Below, piece after piece: positions 1 through 7,035 of a stretch of DNA of 25,394 nt (its first letter is position 1; each line of letters starts with the position of its first letter). The notes beneath the pieces are model-generated. The model was not told where the DNA came from. It searched no databases and worked only from the letters and a program-made list of their open reading frames with translations. Source of the stretch: Negativibacillus sp. (GTDB taxonomy: Bacteria > Bacillota > Clostridia > Oscillospirales > Ruminococcaceae); the NCBI GenBank assembly GCA_020024325.1, contig JAHHTY010000031.1:1-25394 (forward strand). The letters run 5' to 3'. The position numbers were made by a program, and so were the translations under genes.

Positions 1-16
1 TCATGAATGTTTTTGA

Positions 17-45
17 TTGTCTTTGTTTTATATTCCGTCTATAAT
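17..45 (+). promoter_or_regulatory. Predicted sigma-A promoter of the LysR-family gene
   Basis: A TTGTCT -35 element at 17-22 and a perfect TATAAT -10 at 40-45 are separated by 17 bp. Transcription would begin near 52, about 55 nt before the regulator's ATG. This is seen directly; activity is inferred. Confidence 0.6.
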
Positions 46-107
46 AATTGTGATATATGAATCCGGGAAATTTGCAAATACAATTATAGATGGATGGGAG
101 GAAAAAA

Positions 108-1010
108 ATGACACTGCATCATTTAAAAGTTTTTGTGATGGTATGTCAGGAAAAAACCATGCACGCAGCAGCCGAAAAACTAAATATATCTCAGCCGGCA
201 ATTTCAAAAATTATTGCAGATTTAGAAAAGCATTATAATATAAAATTATTTGAAAGAATAAACCATCGGCTTTATTTAACAGCGATAGGGGAAACCGTGA
301 GGGATCACGCACTAAATATTCTTGCAATGTTTCAGGATATGGAAGATCAAATCAATATACAGGGGCAACAGAATCACATTCGCATTGGAGCCTCTGTAAG
401 TGTTGGTACATGTTTGCTGCCCCCTCTGATTCAAAGCTTAAAGAAAAGATTGGATAGCATAAGCTATGAAGTTACAATCAATAATACCAGCAAAATTGAA
501 GGAATGGTAAACGATTATCTTTTAGACCTTGCATTGGTAGAAGGATATGTTGATAATCCAAACCTAGTTGTTCAAAATGTTATAGAGGATGAGCTGGTTT
601 TTGCAGTCAGAGCAGATCACCCTTTGCTGCAAAAAACAAACATTGCATATCATGACCTTGAACAGTATTCTTTTATTACTCGGGAAGATGGAAGCAGCAA
701 AAGGAATCAGCTCGAGTTGCATTTACAGGAAATGGGGATTCAACTCAAAATAAATTATTCATGCAGCACTGTAGAGGCAATTAAACAGGCTTTATTATAT
801 ACAGACGGTATCGCATCTTTATCCAAAATGATGGTTGAGGAAGAACTGAAAACGGGAGTATTAAAAACACTCCCGTTTCACGATATGAAGTTTGAACGTT
901 CGGTTCGGCTAATTTATCATAAAAATAAATATATCTCCCCAACAATGAAAGTATTTATCGAGGTTTTAAACAGCCAAATAAAGGAGCGTTCCAACAAATC
1001 CGCTACCTAA
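108..1010 (+). CDS. LysR-family transcriptional regulator
   Basis: Predicted 300-residue LysR-type regulator, the usual family length. The winged helix-turn-helix spans about residues 1-60, with the typical run AAAEKLNISQPAISKIIADL, followed by a linker helix and a periplasmic-binding-protein-like effector domain (about 90-290). The ATG at 108 is preferred over the one at 90 because GGGAGG (95-100) sits 7 nt before it, while the earlier ATG has no ribosome binding site. Its last 45 nt overlap, on the opposite strand, the end of the short chromate-transporter gene. Convergent rather than divergent placement is atypical for a LysR regulator and its target, so control of the transporter pair is plausible but inferred. 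The effector cannot be read from sequence. A perfect 10-bp inverted repeat lies inside the gene at 850-878. Confidence 0.93.
   Translation: MTLHHLKVFVMVCQEKTMHAAAEKLNISQPAISKIIADLEKHYNIKLFERINHRLYLTAIGETVRDHALNILAMFQDMEDQINIQGQQNHIRIGASVSVGTCLLPPLIQSLKKRLDSISYEVTINNTSKIEGMVNDYLLDLALVEGYVDNPNLVVQNVIEDELVFAVRADHPLLQKTNIAYHDLEQYSFITREDGSSKRNQLELHLQEMGIQLKINYSCSTVEAIKQALLYTDGIASLSKMMVEEELKTGVLKTLPFHDMKFERSVRLIYHKNKYISPTMKVFIEVLNSQIKERSNKSAT
850..878 (-). terminator. Probable terminator of the CHR operon, embedded in lysR
   Basis: AAACGGGAGT (850-859) and ACTCCCGTTT (869-878) form a perfect 10-bp stem with a 9-nt loop. Read on the minus strand the descending arm ends in GTTTT, and the hairpin lies about 90 nt past the stop codon of the distal CHR gene, where a terminator is expected. 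On the plus strand it interrupts the lysR reading frame. The U-tract is short, so efficiency is uncertain. Confidence 0.45.
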
Positions 1011-1520
1011 AATAATCATGATAGGATTTGTTTTGAATTTTCTCAAAAGATATAAGCAGACAGCAAAAAGAACCATTTCTATATATTGAATGTTTTGCAC
1101 GGCAATAACGCCGTCCCGAAAAATACCGATTGTAAGGATGGATAAACCGGCAGAACCAATCAAGGCAACAACTGCCGGTCTTAAAGATGCAAGCACCGTT
1201 CCGATGCCGCCAAAATCTCGATATTTATAGTAAAAATGCGCTAACAGCAAGCAGATGATAAAAGAAGGAATAATACAGCCGATTGTACAGATAATAACGC
1301 CCGGAACACCAGCCAACTGCATTCCGACAAAGGTGGATGAATTGATGGAGATTGGCCCCGGTGTCATTTCGGCAATGGTGATCAAGTCACTGAATTGTTC
1401 TATTGTCATCAGCTGATGGATATTAACAATCTGGTCTTGAATGAGTGGAATGGCAGCATAGCCTCCGCCAACGCTGAACAGACCAACCTGAATAAAGGCT
1501 AAAAATAATTTCCAAATCAT
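966..1520 (-). CDS. Chromate transporter, short-chain CHR family, distal partner
   Basis: Predicted 184-residue integral membrane protein of the short-chain CHR/ChrA family (chromate ion transporter, Pfam Chromate_transp). The N-terminal segment FIQVGLFSVGGGYAAIPLI carries the family's GGG-containing signature, and the TPGPISINSSTFVG segment matches the conserved P-G-P-hydrophobic motif; several hydrophobic helices follow. The ATG at 1520 is chosen because AGGAG at 1531-1535 lies 10 nt upstream; an upstream in-frame extension overlaps the preceding gene and lacks such support. Its start is 1 nt from the stop of the upstream CHR gene, implying translational coupling and a heteromeric two-subunit transporter, as known for paired short-chain CHR proteins. 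Chromate efflux is the family function; the real substrate here is unknown. Confidence 0.9.
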   Translation of the reverse strand: MIWKLFLAFIQVGLFSVGGGYAAIPLIQDQIVNIHQLMTIEQFSDLITIAEMTPGPISINSSTFVGMQLAGVPGVIICTIGCIIPSFIICLLLAHFYYKYRDFGGIGTVLASLRPAVVALIGSAGLSILTIGIFRDGVIAVQNIQYIEMVLFAVCLYLLRKFKTNPIMIILGSGFVGTLLYLAV

Positions 1521-1521
1521 A

Positions 1522-2094
1522 TTATGCAATCTCCTTTCTGGAAGCGATAACTGCGCTGATGATGCCGATAAACAAACATGATAAGATGACGAACATTGCA
1601 CTAACATGAAATACGGCGACGGCAATAAAGCAGATCACCATCATAGTAATATAAAACGAATTTTTTGCTTTCAGGATTTTGCCGGCAAGATTCAATGTTA
1701 CATCAATAATAACAGCAGCTACACCGGCTCTTGTTACCTGCAAAGCCAGAGCGATAACTTTGTTGGTTCTGAACTGCTCATAGCATAAGCTTATTAACGA
1801 AATAATAATCATTGGGGGAAGGATGGTTCCCAGAACGGCTATAACAGATCCCAAAAGCCCTGCCATACGATAACCGATAATAACCGACGCATTTACCGGC
1901 AAAGGTCCGGGAGATGATTGTGTAATTGCGGTAATGTCCAACATCTCGTCTTTATCCAGCCAATGTTTATCATCAACAAATTTTTTCTTCATCAATGACA
2001 CAATAACAAATCCGCCCCCAAAGGTACAGGAACTTAGTATAAACATTGATGCAAACAGTTGCCACAGGGTAGCGGCGCTTACTTTTTTCTTCAT
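1522..2094 (-). CDS. Chromate transporter, short-chain CHR family, proximal partner
   Basis: Predicted 190-residue membrane protein, homologous to its downstream neighbour: FGGGFVIVSLMKKKFVDDK and SSPGPLPVNASVIIG match the same two CHR signatures. The ATG at 2094 is chosen because AAGGAGG lies 8 nt upstream; a start 10 codons earlier has no comparable site. It is the first gene of a two-gene minus-strand operon, probably encoding the two halves of one transporter. In long-chain ChrA the two homologous halves are fused into a single protein of about 400 residues; here they are separate. Family knowledge supports inorganic anion export; specificity is inferred only. Confidence 0.9.
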   Translation of the reverse strand: MKKKVSAATLWQLFASMFILSSCTFGGGFVIVSLMKKKFVDDKHWLDKDEMLDITAITQSSPGPLPVNASVIIGYRMAGLLGSVIAVLGTILPPMIIISLISLCYEQFRTNKVIALALQVTRAGVAAVIIDVTLNLAGKILKAKNSFYITMMVICFIAVAVFHVSAMFVILSCLFIGIISAVIASRKEIA

Positions 2095-2705
2095 GAATAA
2101 ATCCTCCTTGATTTTAAACATCATTGTATGTGCCTAGCATACTATAATAAATTTGATAAGTAAAATATATTTATTTTATTAAAATGATAAATAAACCTTA
2201 TTAAGAAATATTGATTTGAAAATTGCTTTCATAAACACAGCTTAAAAACTATAAAATAAAGAAAAAAATTTCTGATATCAGTATAATAAATTGTATATTG
2301 AGAAAAAGATTTCATTCTCTGTTTGTCTTTTTTATGAATAGATTTCTTTAAAATTATAGGCTAAACTATTTAACAGAACTTTTTAGTGAAAAGTTCTATT
2401 AAAAGGATTATCACAAACGTTGTCGCATCTTTACTTGGTGATGTTTGCAGTCAATCAGGGAATTACGGAAAGTTTGATAGATAGGAAAAGAAGGGAAGGT
2501 ATTCGTGGGCAAACCTCGGTTATAAAAAATGTGCTTTTCCGAATCCGGATTTTTATATAAAACCCAATAAATCAAAATACGCTCATCTTACTTACGGATA
2601 ATTTTAACAGTGAAATGATAGACAAACCCTATTGTTTGCCTGATATTTTTGCTGTTGTATTTGAGTACCTATTCACACAAGTTTATGCAAGGAGTTGAAA
2701 CTATC
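2095..2705. other. Gene-poor, AT-rich stretch with decayed sequence
   Basis: No intact gene is supported here. The chromate-operon end is very AT-rich and contains a 7-bp inverted repeat, TAAAATA-TATT-TATTTTA (2161-2178), a possible regulator site. A perfect 9-bp hairpin, AGAACTTTT-TAGTG-AAAAGTTCT, lies at 2375-2397. An open frame of about 50 codons ending in TAA at 2560, including MFAVNQGITESLIDRKRR from 2441, has protein-like composition but no ribosome binding site and no family I recognise. With the adjacent ABC relic this suggests a region undergoing gene loss. Confidence 0.5.
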
Positions 2706-3104
2706 GTGAACGCACATAAGAATAGCGAAAAGGCTGTTCGACGAACCATTATATAGTCCATGCCCGGATTTTGGGGATATGCGGTTTTATCATCTGTTAT
2801 GTTTCTTGCAATTGAGCTGATTGCTCTTGTACCCAGCATTTTAATGTAGCAAGTTATTGACCGATTTATCCCCAATAGGCAAACTGATAAAATTATTTTG
2901 TTGGATGAAGTTACAGCAAATATTGACCGAGATTCGGAAGAAGAAATAAAAAACCTATTGCTTCGTCTAAAGCGTGAGCAAAACCTTACTGTCATCTCCA
3001 TTTCTCATCGAATCGACTTCCTGAAAGATGCTGACCGTATTGTTGTTTTGGAAAACGGTTGTATCAAAGAGGAAACGGATTATAAAACTTATATTCAACA
3101 ATAG
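2706..3104 (+). pseudogene. ABC exporter relic: membrane-domain start joined to ATPase end
   Basis: Reading one frame from a GTG at 2706 (GGAG at 2691-2694 upstream) gives an N-terminus typical of a type-1 ABC exporter: a hydrophobic helix from WGYAVLSSVMFLAIELIAL, then LVPSILM-stop-QVIDRFIPN, the conserved loop after the first helix. Within about 10 residues it runs directly into the ATPase end: Walker B KIILLDEVTANID with D-loop, then the H-loop in VISISHRIDF and a normal C-terminus. The rest of the membrane domain, Walker A, Q-loop and LSGGQ signature are missing, so over 400 residues have been lost in frame. Two in-frame TAG codons (2754 and 2847) also interrupt it; the second falls where glutamine is common (ILMQQVID), fitting CAG-to-TAG changes. 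A GTG/TTG restart could make a fragment of about 68 residues, but not a working ATPase. Confidence 0.8.
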
Positions 3105-3111
3105 TTTACAT

Positions 3112-3161
3112 AACACAACAAAAAAGAAGGGTTGTTTTAAACCCTTCTTTTTTGTTGTGTT
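3112..3161 (+). terminator. Strong intrinsic terminator with 22-bp perfect stem
   Basis: A 22-nt arm (3112-3133) and its exact complement (3140-3161) enclose the 6-nt loop GTTTTA. The core is GAAGGGTT/AACCCTTC, flanked by A6 and T6, so it could act on both strands. It begins 8 nt after the ABC relic's stop and insulates pcrA from the decayed region. Confidence 0.85.
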
Positions 3162-3210
3162 AAAGGCTTTTACCGCAATTATCGGGGCTGTAAATTGATA
3201 GTTGTGTCAA

Positions 3211-3239
3211 TGGATTTTCAAAGAAAAATATGGTATAAT
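3211..3239 (+). promoter_or_regulatory. Predicted extended -10 promoter of pcrA
   Basis: TATAAT at 3234-3239 is preceded by TGG, giving the extended -10 form TGGTATAAT. A weak -35-like TGGATT lies 17 bp upstream (3211-3216). Placement just upstream of pcrA and after a terminator supports the call. Confidence 0.6.
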
Positions 3240-3303
3240 GATTTTTCCGCAGACAGTATAATCAATAATGGATTTTTTGATAGAGAAAGGTTTGGTAGCA
3301 TTC

Positions 3304-5772
3304 ATGTCACAGGCGTTTGAAAATCGTTTTTTACAGCTGCGAAAAGCTGTTTTGGAAAAAAGATTTTCCAAAATGAATGATAAACAAAGAGAGGCAGTTT
3401 TTCAGACCGAAGGTCCGGTTTTAATTTTAGCAGGTGCAGGCAGCGGTAAAACAACAGTAGTTGTTAACCGCATAGCCAATATGGTAGAGTTCGGAAACGC
3501 TTATCAAAGTGAATATGTTCCGACATGGGTTGGAGAGGACGAACTGGATTTTTTGCAGAATTGGTTGGATGATAAGCTGGACGATGGTGATATTACAAGA
3601 GAAAGACTGAGTCGCATTGTAGCAGATAGACCGATTAAGCCGTGGAATATTCTTGCAATTACCTTTACCAACAAGGCAGCAGGTGAGCTGAAAGAGCGTT
3701 TAGAGGCAATGTTGGGCGAGCAGGCGCTGGATATCCAGGCTTCGACTTTTCATTCTGCTTGTATGCGCATTTTAAGAAGAGAAATCCACCAGTTGGGATT
3801 TGACCGCAGCTTTACCGTTTATGATACCGATGATTCAGTCCGTATTATTAAGGAAGCACTGAAAGAGCTGGGAGTACAGGAAAAAAGCATGGCTCCAAAG
3901 GGAATTTTGGCATCTATCAGCACAGCAAAAGACCAGATGCTTTCTCCGACAGATGTTTTACGAGATGCAGGAGGGGATTATCGTCAGGAAATCGTTGCGA
4001 AAGTTTATGAGTACTATCAGAAACGTTTAAAGGCTGCCAATGCTTTGGACTTTGATGACATCATTATTTTTACAGTTCAAATTTTCCAAAAGTTTCCGGA
4101 TGTGCTGGAAAAATACCGCAATCGCTTCCGCTACATTATGGTGGACGAGTATCAGGATACCAACAATTCCCAGTTTTTGCTGGTAAGTTTGCTGGCAGGT
4201 GGGCACAATAACATCTGCGTGGTAGGTGATGACGACCAAAGTATTTATAAATTCCGCGGAGCGACCATTGAAAATATTCTGAACTTTGAAAATCAGTATC
4301 GCAATACAAAGGTCATTCGTTTGGAGCAAAACTATCGCTGCACCCAAACGATTTTGGATGCTGCAAATGCTGTCATTGAAAATAATACACAAAGAAAAGG
4401 AAAAACTCTTTGGACACAGAATCCAAAAGGAACTCAGATTAAGGTATACCGTGGTTTAAACGAACTGGACGAAGCAAGATTTATTGCCGATACTATTCTG
4501 GATAACGTTGCAAAAGGACAGAAGTTCTCGGAACACGCAATTTTATACCGTATGAATGCTCAGTCCAACACCGTAGAAAACGCACTCATCCGCTCGGGAA
4601 TTGCTTATAAAATCATCGGTGGTCAGCGATTCTATGACCGTAAAGAAATTAAAGATATTATCGCATATCTCAGTGTTATCAACAATCACTCGGATGCAAT
4701 TCGTTTAAAAAGAATTATCAATGAGCCAAAACGTGGTATTGGTGATACAACCGTAGATAAGGCACAGGAGATTGCGGATATGCTTAATCTGCCGCTGTTT
4801 GAAGTGCTTGGTCATGCTGACGAATATCAGCCTCTAGCAAAGAAATGCAAGCCATTGATGGAGTTTGCTCAGATGATTGAACATCTGGGAGAAACGGCAG
4901 AAAACAGCGGATTAGAAGAGTTGTTTGATGAGCTGCTGGAAGAAACTGGATATATGAATTATTTAAAAATGCAGGGAGAAGAAGGGCTAAATCGGATAGA
5001 GAACGTGAACGAGCTGAAATCCAACATCATAAAATATGTGGAAGAAACCGAAAAGCTGCCCCAGCCTTCGATAGACCCGGAAAACCCTGATGAAGAACCA
5101 GAAATTATTTTGCCAACACTGGCAGGATTTTTGGAGGAAGTTACCCTGTACACCGACCTTGATAATTACGATGAAGAAGCAGATAGGGTAATCATGATGA
5201 CTATGCACTCTGCAAAAGGTCTTGAGTTTAACAATGTCTTTTTCTGCGGAGCAGAAGAGGGCATCTTTCCGGGAATGCAGGCAATCTATAATCCGGAACA
5301 GATTGAAGAGGAGCGCCGACTTGCCTATGTTTGTATCACCCGAGCAAAAAAACAGTTGTATATTACCAATGCTGCCCAGCGCATGATTTTTGGTCAGACG
5401 GTAAGAAACCGTGTATCTCGATTTGTCACCGAGATTCCGGCAGTATGCTGTAATGTGGATGATAAAACCATTCGCAAAGCAAAACCGTCAGAACTTCAAA
5501 AAACACCTCCGAAAAAGAACCATTCTTCAAACGATATTGGAGTAGGAGGAATGGCAGCGGCAAGAAAAACAGTGGCATATAGCTCTGATGCCCCTTCCGG
5601 TGCTGCTTGTACTCTGAAAGCAGGCGACAGAGTCAGCCATAAAACCTTTGGTGAAGGCAACATCGTTAAAATCACACCAATGGGCGGCGACTGTTTGTTG
5701 GAAGTTTTGTTTGACCAAATCGGTACCAAAAAAATTATGTACAAATTTGCAAAGCTGACAAAATTGTCTTAA
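3304..5772 (+). CDS. pcrA: UvrD/PcrA-type 3'-5' DNA helicase
   Basis: SF1A helicase acting in DNA repair and replication-fork maintenance. From the ATG at 3304 it is 822 residues, longer than the roughly 720-750 usual for PcrA. All motifs are visible: Q-motif NDKQREAV, Walker A AGAGSGKT, motif Ia ILAITFTNKAA, motif II VDEYQDT, motif III VVGDDDQSIYKFRGA, motif IV LEQNYRC, motif V TMHSAKGLEFNNVF and motif VI LAYVCITRAKKQLY. The C-terminus GDRVSHKTFGEGNIVKI is the PcrA Tudor-like domain that contacts RNA polymerase. About 50 acidic residues are inserted between motifs I and Ia (about residues 61-111). AAAGG lies 13 nt before the ATG at 3304; an ATG 12 codons earlier (3268) has no ribosome binding site. 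The gene is transcribed alone or with the next one. Confidence 0.96.
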   Translation: MSQAFENRFLQLRKAVLEKRFSKMNDKQREAVFQTEGPVLILAGAGSGKTTVVVNRIANMVEFGNAYQSEYVPTWVGEDELDFLQNWLDDKLDDGDITRERLSRIVADRPIKPWNILAITFTNKAAGELKERLEAMLGEQALDIQASTFHSACMRILRREIHQLGFDRSFTVYDTDDSVRIIKEALKELGVQEKSMAPKGILASISTAKDQMLSPTDVLRDAGGDYRQEIVAKVYEYYQKRLKAANALDFDDIIIFTVQIFQKFPDVLEKYRNRFRYIMVDEYQDTNNSQFLLVSLLAGGHNNICVVGDDDQSIYKFRGATIENILNFENQYRNTKVIRLEQNYRCTQTILDAANAVIENNTQRKGKTLWTQNPKGTQIKVYRGLNELDEARFIADTILDNVAKGQKFSEHAILYRMNAQSNTVENALIRSGIAYKIIGGQRFYDRKEIKDIIAYLSVINNHSDAIRLKRIINEPKRGIGDTTVDKAQEIADMLNLPLFEVLGHADEYQPLAKKCKPLMEFAQMIEHLGETAENSGLEELFDELLEETGYMNYLKMQGEEGLNRIENVNELKSNIIKYVEETEKLPQPSIDPENPDEEPEIILPTLAGFLEEVTLYTDLDNYDEEADRVIMMTMHSAKGLEFNNVFFCGAEEGIFPGMQAIYNPEQIEEERRLAYVCITRAKKQLYITNAAQRMIFGQTVRNRVSRFVTEIPAVCCNVDDKTIRKAKPSELQKTPPKKNHSSNDIGVGGMAAARKTVAYSSDAPSGAACTLKAGDRVSHKTFGEGNIVKITPMGGDCLLEVLFDQIGTKKIMYKFAKLTKLS

Positions 5773-6064
5773 ACTTTTCATCAATTACAAAAAATGTTTT
5801 GTTGCAGACGGTGAAAGGCTCAAAAAAGGCGGAAAGGGATTATATTATAAAAGATATTCAGGGTGGTATAACGTAAAGTTTTTGAACTTAAGGATTTTAT
5901 GCAGAAAAATTTAAAGCAATTTGCCAGAATATTCACAGTTTGGTTCACAAAATCTTGAATCTTTCATAGACTGATATTGAGTATCAGCACAAAAAGGTGC
6001 CGATGTATCAAATCAGCTGCGGTTTTTGCTTTGTAGCCATACCCAAAACCGCAGGATAAAAAAC
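5773..6064 (+). promoter_or_regulatory. Structured leader/intergenic region before cysteine-rich gene
   Basis: This gene-free stretch holds several perfect inverted repeats clustered before the next start: CTGATA-TTGAG-TATCAG (5971-5987), GCAC-AAAAAG-GTGC (5987-6000) and CTGCGGTTTT-N18-AAAACCGCAG (6017-6026/6045-6054), the last ending 10 nt before the ribosome binding site. No clear sigma-A promoter or pcrA terminator was found. It may be a structured 5' untranslated region, but no known riboswitch class is recognised. Confidence 0.4.
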
Positions 6065-6075
6065 GGAGGGATATT

Positions 6076-6876
6076 ATGGCAGAATCAAAAGCAAACCGCC
6101 CGAATGATTGCACCTGCTTTAAAGAGGCTGTCTGTATTGATGCGGAGCGAATTTATGATTCGTGCAGCGACAAGGATTGTCTGGAGGACCTTCAGGTCTT
6201 TTTCAGCGACAAGACCCAGCCCATTATTGATAAGGCAGCAAGTATCAAATGCAAAAAGGTAAAGGTATTAAATGTTTGTGTCGATGTAGAAAGCGTTCCC
6301 TTTAATAAAGGGTTCTATTCGGTTGATATGACCTTTTATTTTCTTGTGGAAATGTCTGCGTACTTATCGCCCGGCACACCGGCAGTAAACTGCTGTGGAA
6401 TTTCCTATTTCTCGAAAAAGGTAATTCTGTACGGAAGCGAAGCAAATTCCCGTGTATTTTCCTCTCACAGCAACTGCTGCGGCAACAGTGAGCAGATGAC
6501 CTCGATGCCGAATGCAGTGGTACAAATTGTGGACCCAATCTGTCTTGCCTGTCGCTATGTGGAGTGTCCGGAAAAGAAATGTTGTCCGTGTTCCGTTATT
6601 CCTTGCCAGATTTGCACCGAAGTCGGAGGAAGTTTCCAGGATGTTGAGGTAAGCAAAGAGGTTTACATCACTCTGGGACTGTTTACGATTGTCCAGCTTC
6701 AGAGAAAAGTACAGATGATGATTCCGGCATACGATTTCTGTATCCCGGATAAAGAGAGTGAATATTCCACCGGTGACCCATGTGAAATGTTCAAAAAGAT
6801 ACAGTTCCCGATGGAAGACTTTTTCCCGCCCCGCCTCAGCGACTTTAAAGACAACTGTGACAGCATGAATAATTAA
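6076..6876 (+). CDS. Cysteine-rich conserved-looking protein of unknown function
   Basis: A 266-residue soluble protein with no signal peptide or membrane segment. I do not recognise a named family. It has 22 cysteines, over 8 percent, clustered at the N-terminus (CTCFKEAVC, CSDKDC), at CC pairs near residues 115 and 136, and in a dense block around residues 160-190 (CLACRYVEC, CCPCSVIPCQIC). Between these blocks lie ordinary beta-rich stretches such as GFYSVDMTFYFLVEMSAYL. GGAGGG (6065-6070) sits 5 nt before the ATG. Dense cysteines in a spore-former could mean metal binding or a disulfide-crosslinked spore-coat protein; both are inferences. It is flanked by pcrA and by its own terminator, so it is probably a one-gene unit. 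Codon use looks like that of its neighbours. Confidence 0.85.
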   Translation: MAESKANRPNDCTCFKEAVCIDAERIYDSCSDKDCLEDLQVFFSDKTQPIIDKAASIKCKKVKVLNVCVDVESVPFNKGFYSVDMTFYFLVEMSAYLSPGTPAVNCCGISYFSKKVILYGSEANSRVFSSHSNCCGNSEQMTSMPNAVVQIVDPICLACRYVECPEKKCCPCSVIPCQICTEVGGSFQDVEVSKEVYITLGLFTIVQLQRKVQMMIPAYDFCIPDKESEYSTGDPCEMFKKIQFPMEDFFPPRLSDFKDNCDSMNN

Positions 6877-6880
6877 ATTG

Positions 6881-6914
6881 AAAAGCGACTCCATTTTTTA
6901 GTTGGAGCCGCTTT
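6881..6914 (+). terminator. Intrinsic terminator after cysteine-rich gene
   Basis: AAAAGCG-A-CTCCA and TGGAG-C-CGCTTTT form a 13-position stem with one A/C mismatch around a T-rich loop, beginning 4 nt after the stop codon; CTTTGCTATTTT follows. It separates the cysteine-rich gene from recJ. Confidence 0.75.
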
Positions 6915-6939
6915 TCTTTGCTATTTTGCTAAATAAAGA

Positions 6940-6968
6940 TTGAATTTAGAGTGAAAAAATGATAAAAT
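6940..6968 (+). promoter_or_regulatory. Predicted promoter of the recJ-relA run
   Basis: TTGAAT (6940-6945) and TAAAAT (6963-6968) are spaced by 17 bp. A TATACT 5 nt later (6968-6973) is an alternative -10 with poorer spacing. The position between a terminator and the recJ ribosome binding site supports it as the start of the long co-directional run. Confidence 0.55.
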
Positions 6969-7035
6969 ATACTAGTCGAATTATACCTGATAGGGTATTT
7001 TAAGGAGAAAAAAGCAGAACACGGAGGAATCGGTT

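Noticed and set aside
2706..3104. TAG recoding (for example pyrrolysine) in the ABC relic
   Set aside because: Two in-frame TAG codons raised the idea, but the middle of the protein including Walker A and the signature is missing, so decay explains the stops better; other genes in the window, such as metK, end normally in TAG.
5947..5973. Sigma-K-like promoter (AC, 16 bp, CATAGACTG) before the cysteine-rich gene
   Set aside because: It would suit a spore-coat role, but the -35 is only two bases, the -10 misses one consensus base, and the leader would be about 100 nt; such matches occur by chance.
6364..6894. Minus-strand open frame opposite the cysteine-rich gene
   Set aside because: The plus-strand gene has a good ribosome binding site, its own terminator and normal codon use; the minus frame has none of these.
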